Shown in pieces: positions 1 through 8,430 of a stretch of DNA of 19,755 nt; the stretch's first letter is position 1, and each line of letters opens with the position of its first letter. The position numbers and the translations under genes are program-made. Location: NCBI GenBank assembly GCA_937901915.1, contig CALGUD010000052.1:1-19755 (forward strand), given 5' to 3'. The notes under the pieces are model-generated. The model saw nothing but the letters and a program-made list of their open reading frames with translations, had not been told where the DNA came from and did not search any database. The DNA comes from an uncultured Flavobacteriaceae bacterium (GTDB lineage: Bacteria; Bacteroidota; Bacteroidia; Flavobacteriales; Flavobacteriaceae).

Positions 1-546
1 AGTGTGGAACATATTATGAGAAATGTAAATTACGGATCATTAATTAGATATATGCATTCTAATGGTGCTTTTTTTTTTTTTTTAACTGTTTTTTTCTTCG
101 GACTTATGTTTATGGGTGGTTCGGCAGGCTCTACTTCGGGAGGGGTAAAGGTAGTGCGGCATATGCTTATGATTAAGAACGGATTGTTGGAGTTTAAAAG
201 GACATTACATCCAAATGCTGTTATCCCGGTACGTCATAACGGAAAAACTGTACCGGAAAATATTGTTTATAACATATTAGGTTTTTTTATTCTTTATATG
301 TTATTGTTTATAATTGGAGCCTTGGTTTTGGGTGCTATGGGGCTCGATTTTACGACTGCTATAGGTGGGGCTGCTTCTTCATTGGGAAATGTAGGCCCCG
401 CATTTGGGCAATTACATCCGTTAGCAACATTTAACAGTCTTCCGGATTTAGGCAAATGGTGGTGTTGCTTTTTAATGCTCGTAGGAAGGTTGGAATTATT
501 TACTGTCCTTATTTTATTGACACCTATCTTCTGGAAGAGAACTTAA
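1..546 (+). CDS. trkH: TrkH family potassium uptake protein, C-terminal part (5' truncated by window)
   Basis: This is the membrane pore subunit of a Trk/Ktr-type K+ uptake system. The reading frame is already open at base 1, so the N-terminal two thirds lie outside the window. The visible part holds two of the four pore repeats of the family: the third filter region with GGSAGSTSGGVKVVRH, which includes the conserved glycine filter and the following basic residues, and the fourth filter SSLGNVGPAFG. Hydrophobic segments lie between and after them, ending in a Leu/Ile-rich last helix. The gene ends at TAA 544-546 and converges on the aminotransferase gene. A run of 15 T (69-83) encodes part of a phenylalanine-rich helix just before the third filter; the frame stays open through it. 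Family assignment is secure. Whether the gene pairs with a trkA cannot be seen here. Confidence 0.93.
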   Translation, partial: SVEHIMRNVNYGSLIRYMHSNGAFFFFLTVFFFGLMFMGGSAGSTSGGVKVVRHMLMIKNGLLEFKRTLHPNAVIPVRHNGKTVPENIVYNILGFFILYMLLFIIGALVLGAMGLDFTTAIGGAASSLGNVGPAFGQLHPLATFNSLPDLGKWWCCFLMLVGRLELFTVLILLTPIFWKRT

Positions 547-853
547 ATAAAACCGTGTATTTAACCAAATAGGCTAAAAATATCAGGTTGCAGTTTATTG
601 CCACTAACCTGTCTGTCGCCTTTAGATTTGTATTATAAATGTTGATTAAGTTACTAGATTATTGAGTCTATGTTAATTTTTGTTTTAAATTTTTATTCAT
701 GCTGAACCGTCTGCTGCAGGTTCAATATTATGACTTTCAGATTATTTTATGACTGAAATCGATTAAGGGTTTTAGGTGCCAAGGTAACAAAATGAACTTT
801 ACAATTATATCAAGGAGTATAAATTAGTGATATTTGTGACGCAGAATTTCAAT
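547..853. other. Convergent intergenic region with two inverted repeats, no gene seen
   Basis: This spacer lies between the ends of trkH and the aminotransferase gene, and I see no convincing ORF in it. It contains two possible hairpins. One at 584-611 pairs CAGGTT and AGT with ACT and AACCTG, with a 2-nt bulge and an 8-nt loop. One at 703-724 pairs TGAACC with GGTTCA. Neither is followed by a T-run, so neither is a typical intrinsic terminator. The first lies 37 bp after the trkH stop and could protect or end that transcript. Confidence 0.4.
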
Positions 854-883
854 AAAAAAAACCACACTTTGTAGCGTGGTTTT
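854..883 (-). terminator. Rho-independent terminator of the desaturase-aminotransferase unit
   Basis: On the minus strand, AAACCACGCT, a four-base loop and AGTGTGGTTT form a 10-bp stem with one mismatch, followed by a run of eight T. It starts 31 bp after the aminotransferase stop. On the plus strand the stem is followed only by a short T stretch, so it may act weakly for trkH as well. Confidence 0.8.
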
Positions 884-913
884 GTATTTAGTCTATACTT
901 TGAATTGTTTATC

Positions 914-2101
914 TTATGATAACGCTTCCTTTATTCTTTTAACCGCTTCTTTAATTTCGTCATTAGAGGCGGCATAAGAGATCCTTATACAGTCAGCATC
1001 ACCAAAAGCTTCACCGGTAACAGTCGCCACATTAGCTTCTTCTAGTAAGAAGATAGAAAAATCTGAAGCGTTTTCAATTTTCTTTCCTTTTATGGTTTTT
1101 CCAAAAAACGATGAAATATCAGGGAAAACATAAAAAGCACCTTCAGGTACATTTAGTTTAAAACCATCAATTTCACCAAGAAGTTCCAGGATAAGGTCTC
1201 TCCTTTTGTGGAATTCGTCAATCATATATTGAATCTTGCTAACAGGTGCTTTTAGGGCTGCTATAGTTGCTCTTTGAGCAATGCTATTAGCGCCACTGGT
1301 TATTTGACCCTGCATTTTATTACAGGCTTTTGCGATCCACTCAGGAGCTCCAATGTAACCAATACGCCACCCCGTCATTGCAAAGGCTTTAGAAACTCCG
1401 TTAACAGTAACCGTTCTGTCGTACATCCCGTCAATTCCGGCTATACTTGTATGACCTTCAGAGGTAAAATTAATATGTTCATAAATTTCGTCAGAGACAA
1501 CAATAATCTGAGGGTGCTTTTTTAAAACACCGGCTATTGCTTCTAACTCCTGTTTGTTATAAACTGAACCACTGGGATTACATGGTGAACTATACCAAAG
1601 CATTTTGGTTTTTGGGGTAATAGCATCTTCCAATTGGGAAGCAGTCATTTTGAAGTCATTATCAATAGATGTTGGAACCTCTACCGGTACACCTTCGGCG
1701 ATTTTTACAATGTCGGAATAGCTTACCCAATAAGGAGCGGGAAGTATAACTTCGTCTCCAGGGTTGATTAAGGCTAATGCAACATTGGCCAGCGATTGTT
1801 TAGCTCCTGTTGAAACTACAATTTGATTAGGCTTGTATGTTAAATTATTGTCCCTTTTAAATTTTTGAATTACGGCTTCTTTTAAGTCGGCATAACCGTC
1901 AACAGGTGAATAACTGTTGTAATTTTGGTCGATAGCTTCTTTGGCAGCATCTTTTATAAAATCAGGAGTGTTGAAATCGGGTTCCCCTAAACTTAATCCT
2001 ATAATGTCTTTCCCTTCAGCTTTTAATTCTCTTGCTTTTGCAGCCATAGCCAGCGTAGCTGATGTGGCCATGTTCAGAATTCTTTCAGATAATTGATTCA
2101 T
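914..2101 (-). CDS. aspC: Pyridoxal phosphate-dependent aminotransferase, aspartate aminotransferase type
   Basis: This cytoplasmic fold-type I PLP enzyme most likely transfers the amino group of aspartate to 2-oxoglutarate. The 395 residues match the usual length. Visible motifs are SLGEPDFNTP (37-46), YSPVDGYADL (64-73), the cofactor-contacting STGAKQSL (97-104), the PLP-binding Asn in NPSG (N175), the Asp/Tyr pair in SDEIYEH (D204, Y207), the Schiff-base lysine in SKAFAMTGWR (K238), and a C-terminal RISYAAS holding the carboxylate-binding Arg. It starts 15 bp downstream of the desaturase stop, so the two genes are probably cotranscribed, although no shared pathway is obvious. Strict substrate choice (Asp, or aromatic or prephenate amination) cannot be settled from motifs alone. 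Confidence 0.92.
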   Translation of the reverse strand: MNQLSERILNMATSATLAMAAKARELKAEGKDIIGLSLGEPDFNTPDFIKDAAKEAIDQNYNSYSPVDGYADLKEAVIQKFKRDNNLTYKPNQIVVSTGAKQSLANVALALINPGDEVILPAPYWVSYSDIVKIAEGVPVEVPTSIDNDFKMTASQLEDAITPKTKMLWYSSPCNPSGSVYNKQELEAIAGVLKKHPQIIVVSDEIYEHINFTSEGHTSIAGIDGMYDRTVTVNGVSKAFAMTGWRIGYIGAPEWIAKACNKMQGQITSGANSIAQRATIAALKAPVSKIQYMIDEFHKRRDLILELLGEIDGFKLNVPEGAFYVFPDISSFFGKTIKGKKIENASDFSIFLLEEANVATVTGEAFGDADCIRISYAASNDEIKEAVKRIKEALS

Positions 2102-2116
2102 TGAAAATACTATTAA

Positions 2117-3220
2117 TTATGCGTACACTGGTTTTTTACCTAATTCCCTCAGGTGTTTAAAGTGCGAAATTATAGCTTTTCTTGTTGTTTTGTATTCGTA
2201 ATACGGTAAATTAAATTCATTTGCAGTTTCTCTAACAATTTTAGCAATTTTTGTGTAATGTATGTGGCTGATGTTAGGAAATAAATGATGTTCTACCTGG
2301 TGGTTTAGTCCACCTGTAAACCAATTTACTATTTTATTTTTGGTAGAAAAATTAGTAGTTGTATACAATTGATGCACCGCAAAAGTGTTTTTCATCGTAC
2401 CGTCCTCTTCAGGGATATGGGTGTCTATATCCTCCATAACGTGCGCTAACTGAAAAACTATACTGAGGATAAGTCCGGCAGTATAATGCATTGCAAAAAA
2501 GCCTATAAGGATTTTCCACCATGCCATATCTAAAATAAGCATTGGTAGAACAATCCACATACCTATATAAATTAATTTTGTAATTATCAGAACGCTCCAC
2601 TCTTTAGCAGGATTGGGAAATTTACCATAAGAAAGTTTCCTCTTCAGATAACTCCTCATTTGTTTAAAATCTGTGGTAATGGCCCAGTTAATAGTCAATA
2701 ACCCGTAAAGGAATACAGAATAATAATGCTGAAACCTGTGAAATCTTCTCCACTCCGCATGCTTTGTAAAACGTATGATTCTACCTGAATCCAAATCCTC
2801 ATCATGTCCGTGAATATTTGTGTATGTATGGTGAAGCACATTGTGTTGTACCTTCCAGTTATATACATTACCGGCCATGATATAAATGCTGCTTCCCAGG
2901 ATTTTGTTTATCCACGATTTCGAAGAAAAGGATCCATGGTTACTATCGTGCATTACATTCATTCCAACTCCGGCCATGCCTATGCCAATAACAATGGTAA
3001 GTAATAATTGTAACCATTGGTTCATATCTATGGTAAGGATTAAAAAATAGGGAACAAGAAAAATGGAGAACATAATGACCGTTTTCAGGTATAGTTTCCA
3101 GTTTCCGGTTTTCTTCACCTGGTTTTCCTTAAAGTAACCGTTTACCCGTTGATTCAATGTCTTAAAAAATTGTGCCGGGTCTTTTCTGGAAAAACGTATA
3201 GGGGTGGCTATTTCATTCAT
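2117..3220 (-). CDS. Membrane fatty acid desaturase (acyl-CoA/acyl-lipid, front-end type)
   Basis: This is a di-iron membrane desaturase that introduces a double bond into acyl chains. All three histidine boxes are present: HDSNH (91-95), HNVLHH (126-131) and HQVEHH (307-312). Glutamine replaces the first His-like position of the third box (QVEHH), as in front-end (delta-5/delta-6-like) desaturases, but there is no fused cytochrome b5 domain, so electrons must come from a separate donor. Hydrophobic spans lie at about 47-65, 70-90, 168-182, 210-230 and 238-258, with the histidine boxes in the loops between them. The length of 367 residues fits the bacterial family. It is the first gene of a minus-strand pair with the aminotransferase and is divergent from rsmG. 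Bond position and substrate are not determined. Confidence 0.9.
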   Translation of the reverse strand: MNEIATPIRFSRKDPAQFFKTLNQRVNGYFKENQVKKTGNWKLYLKTVIMFSIFLVPYFLILTIDMNQWLQLLLTIVIGIGMAGVGMNVMHDSNHGSFSSKSWINKILGSSIYIMAGNVYNWKVQHNVLHHTYTNIHGHDEDLDSGRIIRFTKHAEWRRFHRFQHYYSVFLYGLLTINWAITTDFKQMRSYLKRKLSYGKFPNPAKEWSVLIITKLIYIGMWIVLPMLILDMAWWKILIGFFAMHYTAGLILSIVFQLAHVMEDIDTHIPEEDGTMKNTFAVHQLYTTTNFSTKNKIVNWFTGGLNHQVEHHLFPNISHIHYTKIAKIVRETANEFNLPYYEYKTTRKAIISHFKHLRELGKKPVYA

Positions 3221-3268
3221 AATTTCTACTATTTGGGGGGCTAAAATATTTATTTATTAATTAATATA

Positions 3269-3276
3269 CAAAAATA
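3269..3276 (-). promoter_or_regulatory. Candidate -7 box for the desaturase gene
   Basis: The minus strand reads TATTTTTG, matching the Bacteroidota -7 consensus TAnnTTTG, 48 bp upstream of the ATG. A TTTG lies upstream on the same strand (3292-3295) with only 15 bp between, which is shorter than the usual spacing, so the -33 element is doubtful. Confidence 0.4.
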
Positions 3277-3332
3277 ACTATAATAATGGTCCAAAGTATC
3301 TATTTAGAAATAAATTTAAGTTAATTATTACT

Positions 3333-3340
3333 TATTTTTG
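3333..3340 (+). promoter_or_regulatory. Candidate -7 box for rsmG
   Basis: TATTTTTG matches TAnnTTTG and ends 18 bp before the rsmG ATG, giving a short leader. I see no clear TTG/TTTG at the usual distance upstream. The same octamer stands on the other strand for the divergent desaturase gene. Confidence 0.45.
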
Positions 3341-3358
3341 TTAAAATTTTAGGTTGAG

Positions 3359-3997
3359 ATGTCAATTAAAGAACTAAAAAAATATTTTCCGGAAATTACT
3401 AATAATCAATTAGATAGATATATAAATCTTGAGAATATATATAAAGAGTGGAATGCAAAGATTAATGTTATTTCAAGAAAGGATATTGATGAGCTTTATG
3501 AAAGGCATGTTTTGCATTCTTTGGGGATTGCAAAAGTTCAACCTTTTAAACCTGGCTCCAAGGTATTGGACATTGGTACAGGTGGGGGATTCCCGGGTAT
3601 ACCGCTTGCAATTATGTTTCCGGAAACACAATTTCATTTAATAGATGCTATTGGAAAAAAAATAAAAGTAGTTCATGCGGTTGCAGAAGCATTGGAGTTA
3701 AAAAACGTAAAAGCCGAGCATATACGTGCAGAAAAGGTAAAGGATGTGTTTGATTTTATTGTAAGCAGGGCAGTGACCAATATGCCCCATTTTGTAAAGT
3801 TGGTAAAAGGAAAAATTGCAAAAAATCAGTTGCATGATCTTAAAAACGGAATTCTTAGCTTAAAAGGAGGTGATCTTAGCGAGGAATTAAGTGTTTACAG
3901 CACATGTGAAATATATAATCTCTCTGACTTTTTTAATGAAGAATTTTTTGAAACTAAAAAAGTTGTGTATTTACCATTAAAATATAAAGGAAAATAA
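3359..3997 (+). CDS. rsmG: 16S rRNA (guanine-527-N7) methyltransferase RsmG
   Basis: RsmG (GidB) uses S-adenosylmethionine to methylate N7 of G527 in the 530 loop of 16S rRNA; its loss gives low-level streptomycin resistance in other bacteria. The 212 residues match the family. Diagnostic parts are WNAKINVISRKD (31-42), the region ERHVLHSL (48-55), the SAM-binding VLDIGTGGGFPGIPLA (69-84), and the later SRAV segment characteristic of this family. Cytoplasmic. It stands alone on the plus strand and ends 2 bp from the stop codon of the convergent apaG, with no intrinsic terminator between them, so the two transcripts probably overlap at their 3' ends. Confidence 0.95.
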   Translation: MSIKELKKYFPEITNNQLDRYINLENIYKEWNAKINVISRKDIDELYERHVLHSLGIAKVQPFKPGSKVLDIGTGGGFPGIPLAIMFPETQFHLIDAIGKKIKVVHAVAEALELKNVKAEHIRAEKVKDVFDFIVSRAVTNMPHFVKLVKGKIAKNQLHDLKNGILSLKGGDLSEELSVYSTCEIYNLSDFFNEEFFETKKVVYLPLKYKGK

Positions 3998-3999
3998 AA

Positions 4000-4386
4000 T
4001 TAATTAAGTGCAAAAGGTGCACAAAGTTTAAATGTAGGGATGTATACCCTGAAGCGCCTTGTGGAAGTAAAGTTAATCATGTTATAATGTCCTCGCATAG
4101 CTCCTATGGGGGAAGTTAAAAGGCATCCTGAACTGTAAGTGTGTGTTTCGCCGGGTTTAATAACAGGTTTCTTTCCTATAACGCCTTCACCATCAATAAC
4201 TTCGATATTGTTAAGAGCATCAAATACCTGCCAGTGCCTGGAGCTTAATTGTACGGAATCCTTACTTTGATTTTCGATTGTGATACGGTAACCAAAGGCA
4301 AAATGCATCTTGTAGTTTTTGAAGAAGGTACCTTCAAAACTAGTCTCGACAGAAATCTTTATGCCTTTAGTAATTTGGGTAATCAT
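4000..4386 (-). CDS. apaG: ApaG domain protein (DUF525)
   Basis: ApaG proteins are small single-domain beta-sandwich proteins historically linked to Co2+ resistance and Mg2+ efflux; the molecular role is not firmly known. I place the start at the ATG at 4386-4384, giving 128 residues that begin MITQITKGIKI, the usual family length and N-terminus. A longer frame from 4455 would add 23 residues with no family resemblance and would overlap the likely promoter. Conserved parts are YRITIENQS, VQLSSRHWQVFDA, the glycine-rich DGEGVIGKKPVIKPGE and the C-terminal SPIGAMRGHY. It is the last gene after the plug protein and DUF3667, but a 162-bp spacer with its own candidate -7 box suggests partly separate expression. 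Tail to tail with rsmG. Confidence 0.9.
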   Translation of the reverse strand: MITQITKGIKISVETSFEGTFFKNYKMHFAFGYRITIENQSKDSVQLSSRHWQVFDALNNIEVIDGEGVIGKKPVIKPGETHTYSSGCLLTSPIGAMRGHYNMINFTSTRRFRVYIPTFKLCAPFALN

Positions 4387-4452
4387 AACTATATGGTAAA
4401 TATCAAGCCTAAATTGTAATTTCCAAAAGTTTTTAAATATAGGAAATATATT

Positions 4453-4460
4453 CAAAAATA
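4453..4460 (-). promoter_or_regulatory. Candidate -7 box for apaG
   Basis: The minus strand reads TATTTTTG, the same octamer as upstream of rsmG and of the desaturase, 66 bp upstream of the chosen apaG start. No convincing -33 TTTG is visible at the expected distance, so this is tentative. Its position also argues against the longer apaG frame, whose start codon would overlap the box. Confidence 0.35.
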
Positions 4461-4548
4461 TAAATTTTCTTTCATTTTATTGCATTTTTCAGCATGAAAT
4501 TTAATAAAAGACCATTTAATGCTTAATGTTTAGCCTGTTATAACGCTT

Positions 4549-5643
4549 TTAATACATAAATACAATAGTTAAACTGTACATAAGCATAACAAAAGAAGCG
4601 AGGATAAAAAAGATTGTATTGAGAAAAATAAACTTTATAAAAGTTTTGACCCTCCCTTGTTCGTAAAAGTTTCTCATTCCCTTATAGAGATAAAAAAGAA
4701 AGACAAGAAAAAAAAGACCTGATAGTTCAATTTTGAAAATGAGTTCAATGATTAAAGATACTATGAGCAGTAAAAGAAACATAGATTGATTGTGAAACCC
4801 GAATATTAAATGATCCATATAAGAATACTTTTTTTTATTATAAATAAGCCATATAAATAAGGCAAAGAAGGGGAGGAAAAGAAAGATTATTATCGGTATT
4901 TTGGAAATGAGATAATTAAGGAAGGACCCGGGTTGCCTGGAAACTTTAACAATGCTTCGGGCTGCGCTAAAGGTTGTTCTGCTTTCAAATAAAGGTTCAA
5001 TTTTTAATGTGTTTAATGCTTCCTGATATGTATAGAATTTGTTTTGTTCAATGCCGGCCCTAAAAAAATCAATCTTAGCAAAAAATCTCCCAACGCTGCC
5101 TTTTTTGTTTATAGAGTCATAATAAAATTCAGGACGGAGCATCCTTATAGAATCAAGCCTTTTATTATTGTGACGGATGCTGTCTATATTTGTAATGCTG
5201 GTATTTTTGTTGCCTTCTTCGGCTAAACTGTTAAATTCATTAAATTTAATTGAATTCGTTCCATTAGTGTCTCCAATCCTGTCAAGTTCAGATAAATCAC
5301 TGGAAAAACTTATCATTATAAAATATACAATGGCCAGACTTAATAAAAAACGAAATGGGTTTGTGTAGGTTAAGCGTTTGCCTTGGGTATACTCTTTAGA
5401 AATTTTTCCGGGCTTAAAAATAAGTATTGAAAGCGTTTTTCTAAACCTCGAATCATACGAAATCACATTTGCAAAAAATTCGCTGATAAGATCTTTAAAA
5501 GTTATTTTTTTTGTGCTGTTAAGTTGGGAGCAATTGGGGCAGTACCTGTCACTTCTATCTAAAGGATGGTTGCAATTAAGACATTTTTCACCTCTGTAGT
5601 TTAAAGAAAAACGCCTGGAACCGGCTTTTGTCCTTTTTTTCAT
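4549..5643 (-). CDS. DUF3667 domain zinc-ribbon membrane protein
   Basis: This is a Bacteroidota-type membrane protein of unknown function. The N-terminus has a zinc ribbon with CLNC (C21, C24) and CPNC (C35, C38). It is followed by the conserved DUF3667 stretch (about 45-100: FKDLISEFFANV, DSRFRKTLSILIFKPGK, GKRLTYTNPFRFL). A first membrane span lies at about 97-114. A polar, probably extracytoplasmic region follows at about 115-243, and further spans lie near 244-268, 284-304, 307-321 and 334-360. Its ATG lies 2 bp after the stop of the upstream plug-domain gene, so the two are almost certainly cotranscribed and translationally coupled. That suggests a cell-envelope role, which is inference only. 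Confidence 0.85.
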   Translation of the reverse strand: MKKRTKAGSRRFSLNYRGEKCLNCNHPLDRSDRYCPNCSQLNSTKKITFKDLISEFFANVISYDSRFRKTLSILIFKPGKISKEYTQGKRLTYTNPFRFLLSLAIVYFIMISFSSDLSELDRIGDTNGTNSIKFNEFNSLAEEGNKNTSITNIDSIRHNNKRLDSIRMLRPEFYYDSINKKGSVGRFFAKIDFFRAGIEQNKFYTYQEALNTLKIEPLFESRTTFSAARSIVKVSRQPGSFLNYLISKIPIIIFLFLPFFALFIWLIYNKKKYSYMDHLIFGFHNQSMFLLLLIVSLIIELIFKIELSGLFFLVFLFYLYKGMRNFYEQGRVKTFIKFIFLNTIFFILASFVMLMYSLTIVFMY

Positions 5644-5645
5644 GC

Positions 5646-6902
5646 TTAATTTGAGATGTTAGTAGAGCTGGCTGTCCCCATTCCGATTACGCTATCATAA
5701 AGTTCCCCGAAATTGCGGTAATAAACCAATACAAGATAATCATTTTCGGTTTCATATTTATTACCACTTATATAATTATAGTCAATATTGCCTTTGTCGT
5801 CTGCTTTCACATATTTATAATTGTAAAAACCTTGTTTGAGCAATAATTTACCTTCCAGTAATTTACTTTGAGGATTAAACTGGAGTTTATTTTCATCTGT
5901 AAGTTCGTAATTATTGAATTTGCCATATATATAAATAGCATCCAATCCTATCCTTTCATCATAAGGTAGGCTAAAATGTACAAAAGAATAATCGGCTTCC
6001 GTATAAGGATCGCTTTCCACACCATCTAAAGTCCGGATCATAAAATCACCATTTATATCGGGATTGTATGTATAAAGTCTATCTCTTCTGTTTAGATCAG
6101 TATATAAAAATTGATGATATACTTCCTTGAGCTCTACGGTAGCAATGGCACTGTTGGATATGCGTATTTCTTTGGTGTCAAAGAATAAATATTCATTGCC
6201 GCCATTAAACATTGTTTCTATATCATATTTATAGGTTAGCTGATTTTTGGAATAAAACTGAGGTTTTATATTTGTTATGACTGTATTCCAATTGTAATTC
6301 TGTAAAATGGCAATTTTTACTTCTTCCTGGGGATTTATTAATTCAATGTCATTAGAATTAATAATAAACTGGACTACTTGTTTCTGGTCAATAACACTGA
6401 GGTCCCTGGCTCTTTTAATGGTGGCTCCAACAGCTACAAGGTTTTTATATACGACAAATCTTCTTGAAAAAACCAACTCATCACGGCTGTCAAATATTTT
6501 AAGTATATAATTTCCGGACAATTTTAGCCTTGTTTGTTTATTAGGTATTTGTAATGTGTAGTTGGAATATGGTTGAATTGTAGCAACTGAATTTTTATAA
6601 TTTATTATTCTTAGATTATCTAAACCGTCAAGATATTGTGATTTTAGGATATCTGAAGGTGTCCAGTCATAATTGCAATGTTCAATTTTATAATAATAAT
6701 CTTCCTCATCTGCATAGAGATCATCAAAATTCAGAAAAATAGGATCGCCCAACCGCACTAAAGGGAACTGCATACTTTCATCGGGCCCTTTAAATACTAT
6801 TGATTTTATATTGGTGGGTGGATCAACTTCAACCTGGACCTGAGAATAAATATTGATATTTATTAACAAAAACAAGCTTAAGTATTTGATATTTAATGTC
6901 AT
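5646..6902 (-). CDS. Type IX secretion system plug protein domain protein (DUF5103)
   Basis: Proteins with this domain have been described as the plug that closes the periplasmic end of the SprA translocon of the type IX secretion system. The N-terminus is a signal peptide (MTLNIKYLSLFLLININIYSQ) followed by a mature start rich in Val and Pro. The plug-domain hallmark is present: EHCNYDWTPSDI, then SQYLDGLDNLRI and the YSNYTLQIPN strand. The rest (about 150-418) is beta-rich, with FDTKEIRISN and PYDERIGLDAIYIYG and no membrane span, consistent with an exported protein. I chose the ATG at 6902. An in-frame ATG at 6914 would add MEFT, but it lies only 8 bp after a good -7 box and would leave almost no leader. 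It is the first gene of a unit with DUF3667. Confidence 0.87.
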   Translation of the reverse strand: MTLNIKYLSLFLLININIYSQVQVEVDPPTNIKSIVFKGPDESMQFPLVRLGDPIFLNFDDLYADEEDYYYKIEHCNYDWTPSDILKSQYLDGLDNLRIINYKNSVATIQPYSNYTLQIPNKQTRLKLSGNYILKIFDSRDELVFSRRFVVYKNLVAVGATIKRARDLSVIDQKQVVQFIINSNDIELINPQEEVKIAILQNYNWNTVITNIKPQFYSKNQLTYKYDIETMFNGGNEYLFFDTKEIRISNSAIATVELKEVYHQFLYTDLNRRDRLYTYNPDINGDFMIRTLDGVESDPYTEADYSFVHFSLPYDERIGLDAIYIYGKFNNYELTDENKLQFNPQSKLLEGKLLLKQGFYNYKYVKADDKGNIDYNYISGNKYETENDYLVLVYYRNFGELYDSVIGMGTASSTNISN

Positions 6903-6922
6903 TGTAAATTCCATTCTTTAGG

Positions 6923-6930
6923 CAAATATA
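6923..6930 (-). promoter_or_regulatory. Candidate -7 box for the plug-protein operon
   Basis: The minus strand reads TATATTTG followed by CC, a full match to TAnnTTTG. It ends 20 bp before the ATG at 6902 and 8 bp before the ATG at 6914. No clear -33 TTG is visible. Confidence 0.5.
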
Positions 6931-7035
6931 AACAAAATGCCGGTCTGTAAATATAAGTATTTATTCTTTTATTTAGAATCAGTATAAATAATAATTCTAA
7001 TATAGTTTTCAATATACAAATAGCCTATAAATTCA

Positions 7036-7043
7036 TAAATTTG
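7036..7043 (+). promoter_or_regulatory. Candidate -7 box of the nqr operon
   Basis: TAAATTTG followed by CAGC is a full match to TAnnTTTG and ends 30 bp before the nqrA ATG. The -33 region is weak. This divergent spacer (6903-7073) therefore carries one good -7 box per strand. Confidence 0.55.
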
Positions 7044-7073
7044 CAGCGAATTTTTAACCATAAGGTCTAGAAT

Positions 7074-8426
7074 ATGTCAAATGACATTCGAATTAAAAAG
7101 GGCTTGAACATACATTTGGTAGGAGAGGCAGAACAAACTACATCAAAAGCCGTTCCAAGTAATGTTTATGCAATAAGACTTGCAGATTTTCACGGGATTA
7201 CACCTAAGCTGTTATTAAAAGAAGGAGACGTAGTAAAGGCGGGAGAGCCCGTTTTCTTTGATAAAGCAAGGGAGGAGATTAAGTTTGTATCTCCAGTTGG
7301 TGGTAAAATCATAGAGATAGAACGTGGCGCAAGAAGAAGAATTTTAAAAATCAGGATTCAGGCAGATAAAGAACAGGAATTTCAGGAGAATGAAGTTATT
7401 AACCCTGATTCAATGAAACCTGAAGATATAAAAGCCTACTTGCTAAAAACAGGTTGCTGGCCATTTATAAAACAACGCCCTTATGATATTATAGCTGGTA
7501 TTGATGAAACGCCTAAAGCTATCTTCATTTCAGCTTTTGCTACTGCTCCATTGGCATCAAATTATGATTATGTTTTAAAAGGAAAGGAAAAACAGCTTCA
7601 GGCTGCTGTTACAGCTCTTTCTAAATTAACAGAGGGTTCAATGCATGTTTCTGTCGGAAAAGGGACTGCTTCTCCAATGGCGGGATTGAAAGGAGTAACA
7701 TTGCATCAGGTATCTGGCCCGCATCCAGCAGGAAATGTAGGTACTTTGATTTCAAAAATAGATCCCATTAATAAAGGTGAAGTTGTTTGGACTATTACTC
7801 CTCAGGATTTGATAATCATCGGTGAAATGTTGCTTACAGGGAAGTTCAATGCCGAAAGGCATATTGCAGTAGCAGGAGGTAGTGTAAAAACACCCAAATA
7901 CTATACAACTAAAATTGGAGCGGAGGTATCTACTTTTGTTTATGATGCCGGGCTTAATGATAATAATATCAGAATCATAAATGGAAATGTTTTAACAGGG
8001 AATCAGGTTGAACCGGATGGATATTTAGGTTACTATAACAATACAGTCACCGTAATTCCAGAAGGAAATGATTATGAGTTCTTTGGTTGGAACAAACCGG
8101 TTTTCAATAAAGTGTCAGTTTCAAGAGCATTAACGTTTTCATGGTTATTTCCTAAAAAGAAATATAACCTGAATACGAATACAAATGGAGAACACAGGGC
8201 ATTTGTTGTTACAGGAGTGTATGAAGATGTTTTTCCTCTTGATATTTATCCTTTACAATTGTTAAAAGCATGTATGGTAAAAGATCTTGATGAAATGGAA
8301 CAGTTGGGTATGTATGAAGTAGCTCCGGAAGATTTTGCTCTTACAGAATTTGTATGTGTTTCAAAACAACCACACCAGAAAATAATCAGAGAAGGTTTGG
8401 ACCTAATGTTAAAAGAAATAGGATAG
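7074..8426 (+). CDS. nqrA: Na+-translocating NADH:quinone reductase subunit A
   Basis: NqrA is the peripheral cytoplasmic subunit of the Na+-NQR complex and has no redox cofactor of its own. The N-terminus has the typical IRIKKGLNIHLVGEAEQ start and a lipoyl-like beta domain with LLLKEGDVVKAGEPVFFDK, followed by FVSPVGGKI and GARRRILKIRI. The central part contains HQVSGPHPAGNVGTLI and IIIGEMLLTGKF, and the C-terminus has DVFPLDIYPLQLLKAC and the DFALTEFVCVSKQ segment. The length of 450 residues is normal and no membrane span is seen. It opens the operon behind a -7 box, and nqrB follows after 4 bp. Identification is firm. Confidence 0.97.
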   Translation: MSNDIRIKKGLNIHLVGEAEQTTSKAVPSNVYAIRLADFHGITPKLLLKEGDVVKAGEPVFFDKAREEIKFVSPVGGKIIEIERGARRRILKIRIQADKEQEFQENEVINPDSMKPEDIKAYLLKTGCWPFIKQRPYDIIAGIDETPKAIFISAFATAPLASNYDYVLKGKEKQLQAAVTALSKLTEGSMHVSVGKGTASPMAGLKGVTLHQVSGPHPAGNVGTLISKIDPINKGEVVWTITPQDLIIIGEMLLTGKFNAERHIAVAGGSVKTPKYYTTKIGAEVSTFVYDAGLNDNNIRIINGNVLTGNQVEPDGYLGYYNNTVTVIPEGNDYEFFGWNKPVFNKVSVSRALTFSWLFPKKKYNLNTNTNGEHRAFVVTGVYEDVFPLDIYPLQLLKACMVKDLDEMEQLGMYEVAPEDFALTEFVCVSKQPHQKIIREGLDLMLKEIG

Positions 8427-8430
8427 GAAA

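Noticed and set aside
703..724. TGAACC/GGTTCA hairpin as the trkH terminator
   Set aside because: The stem is only 6 bp with a 10-nt loop, lacks a T-run and lies about 160 bp after the stop.
4387..4455. N-terminal extension of ApaG
   Set aside because: It adds 23 residues not seen in the family, and its start codon overlaps a candidate -7 box.
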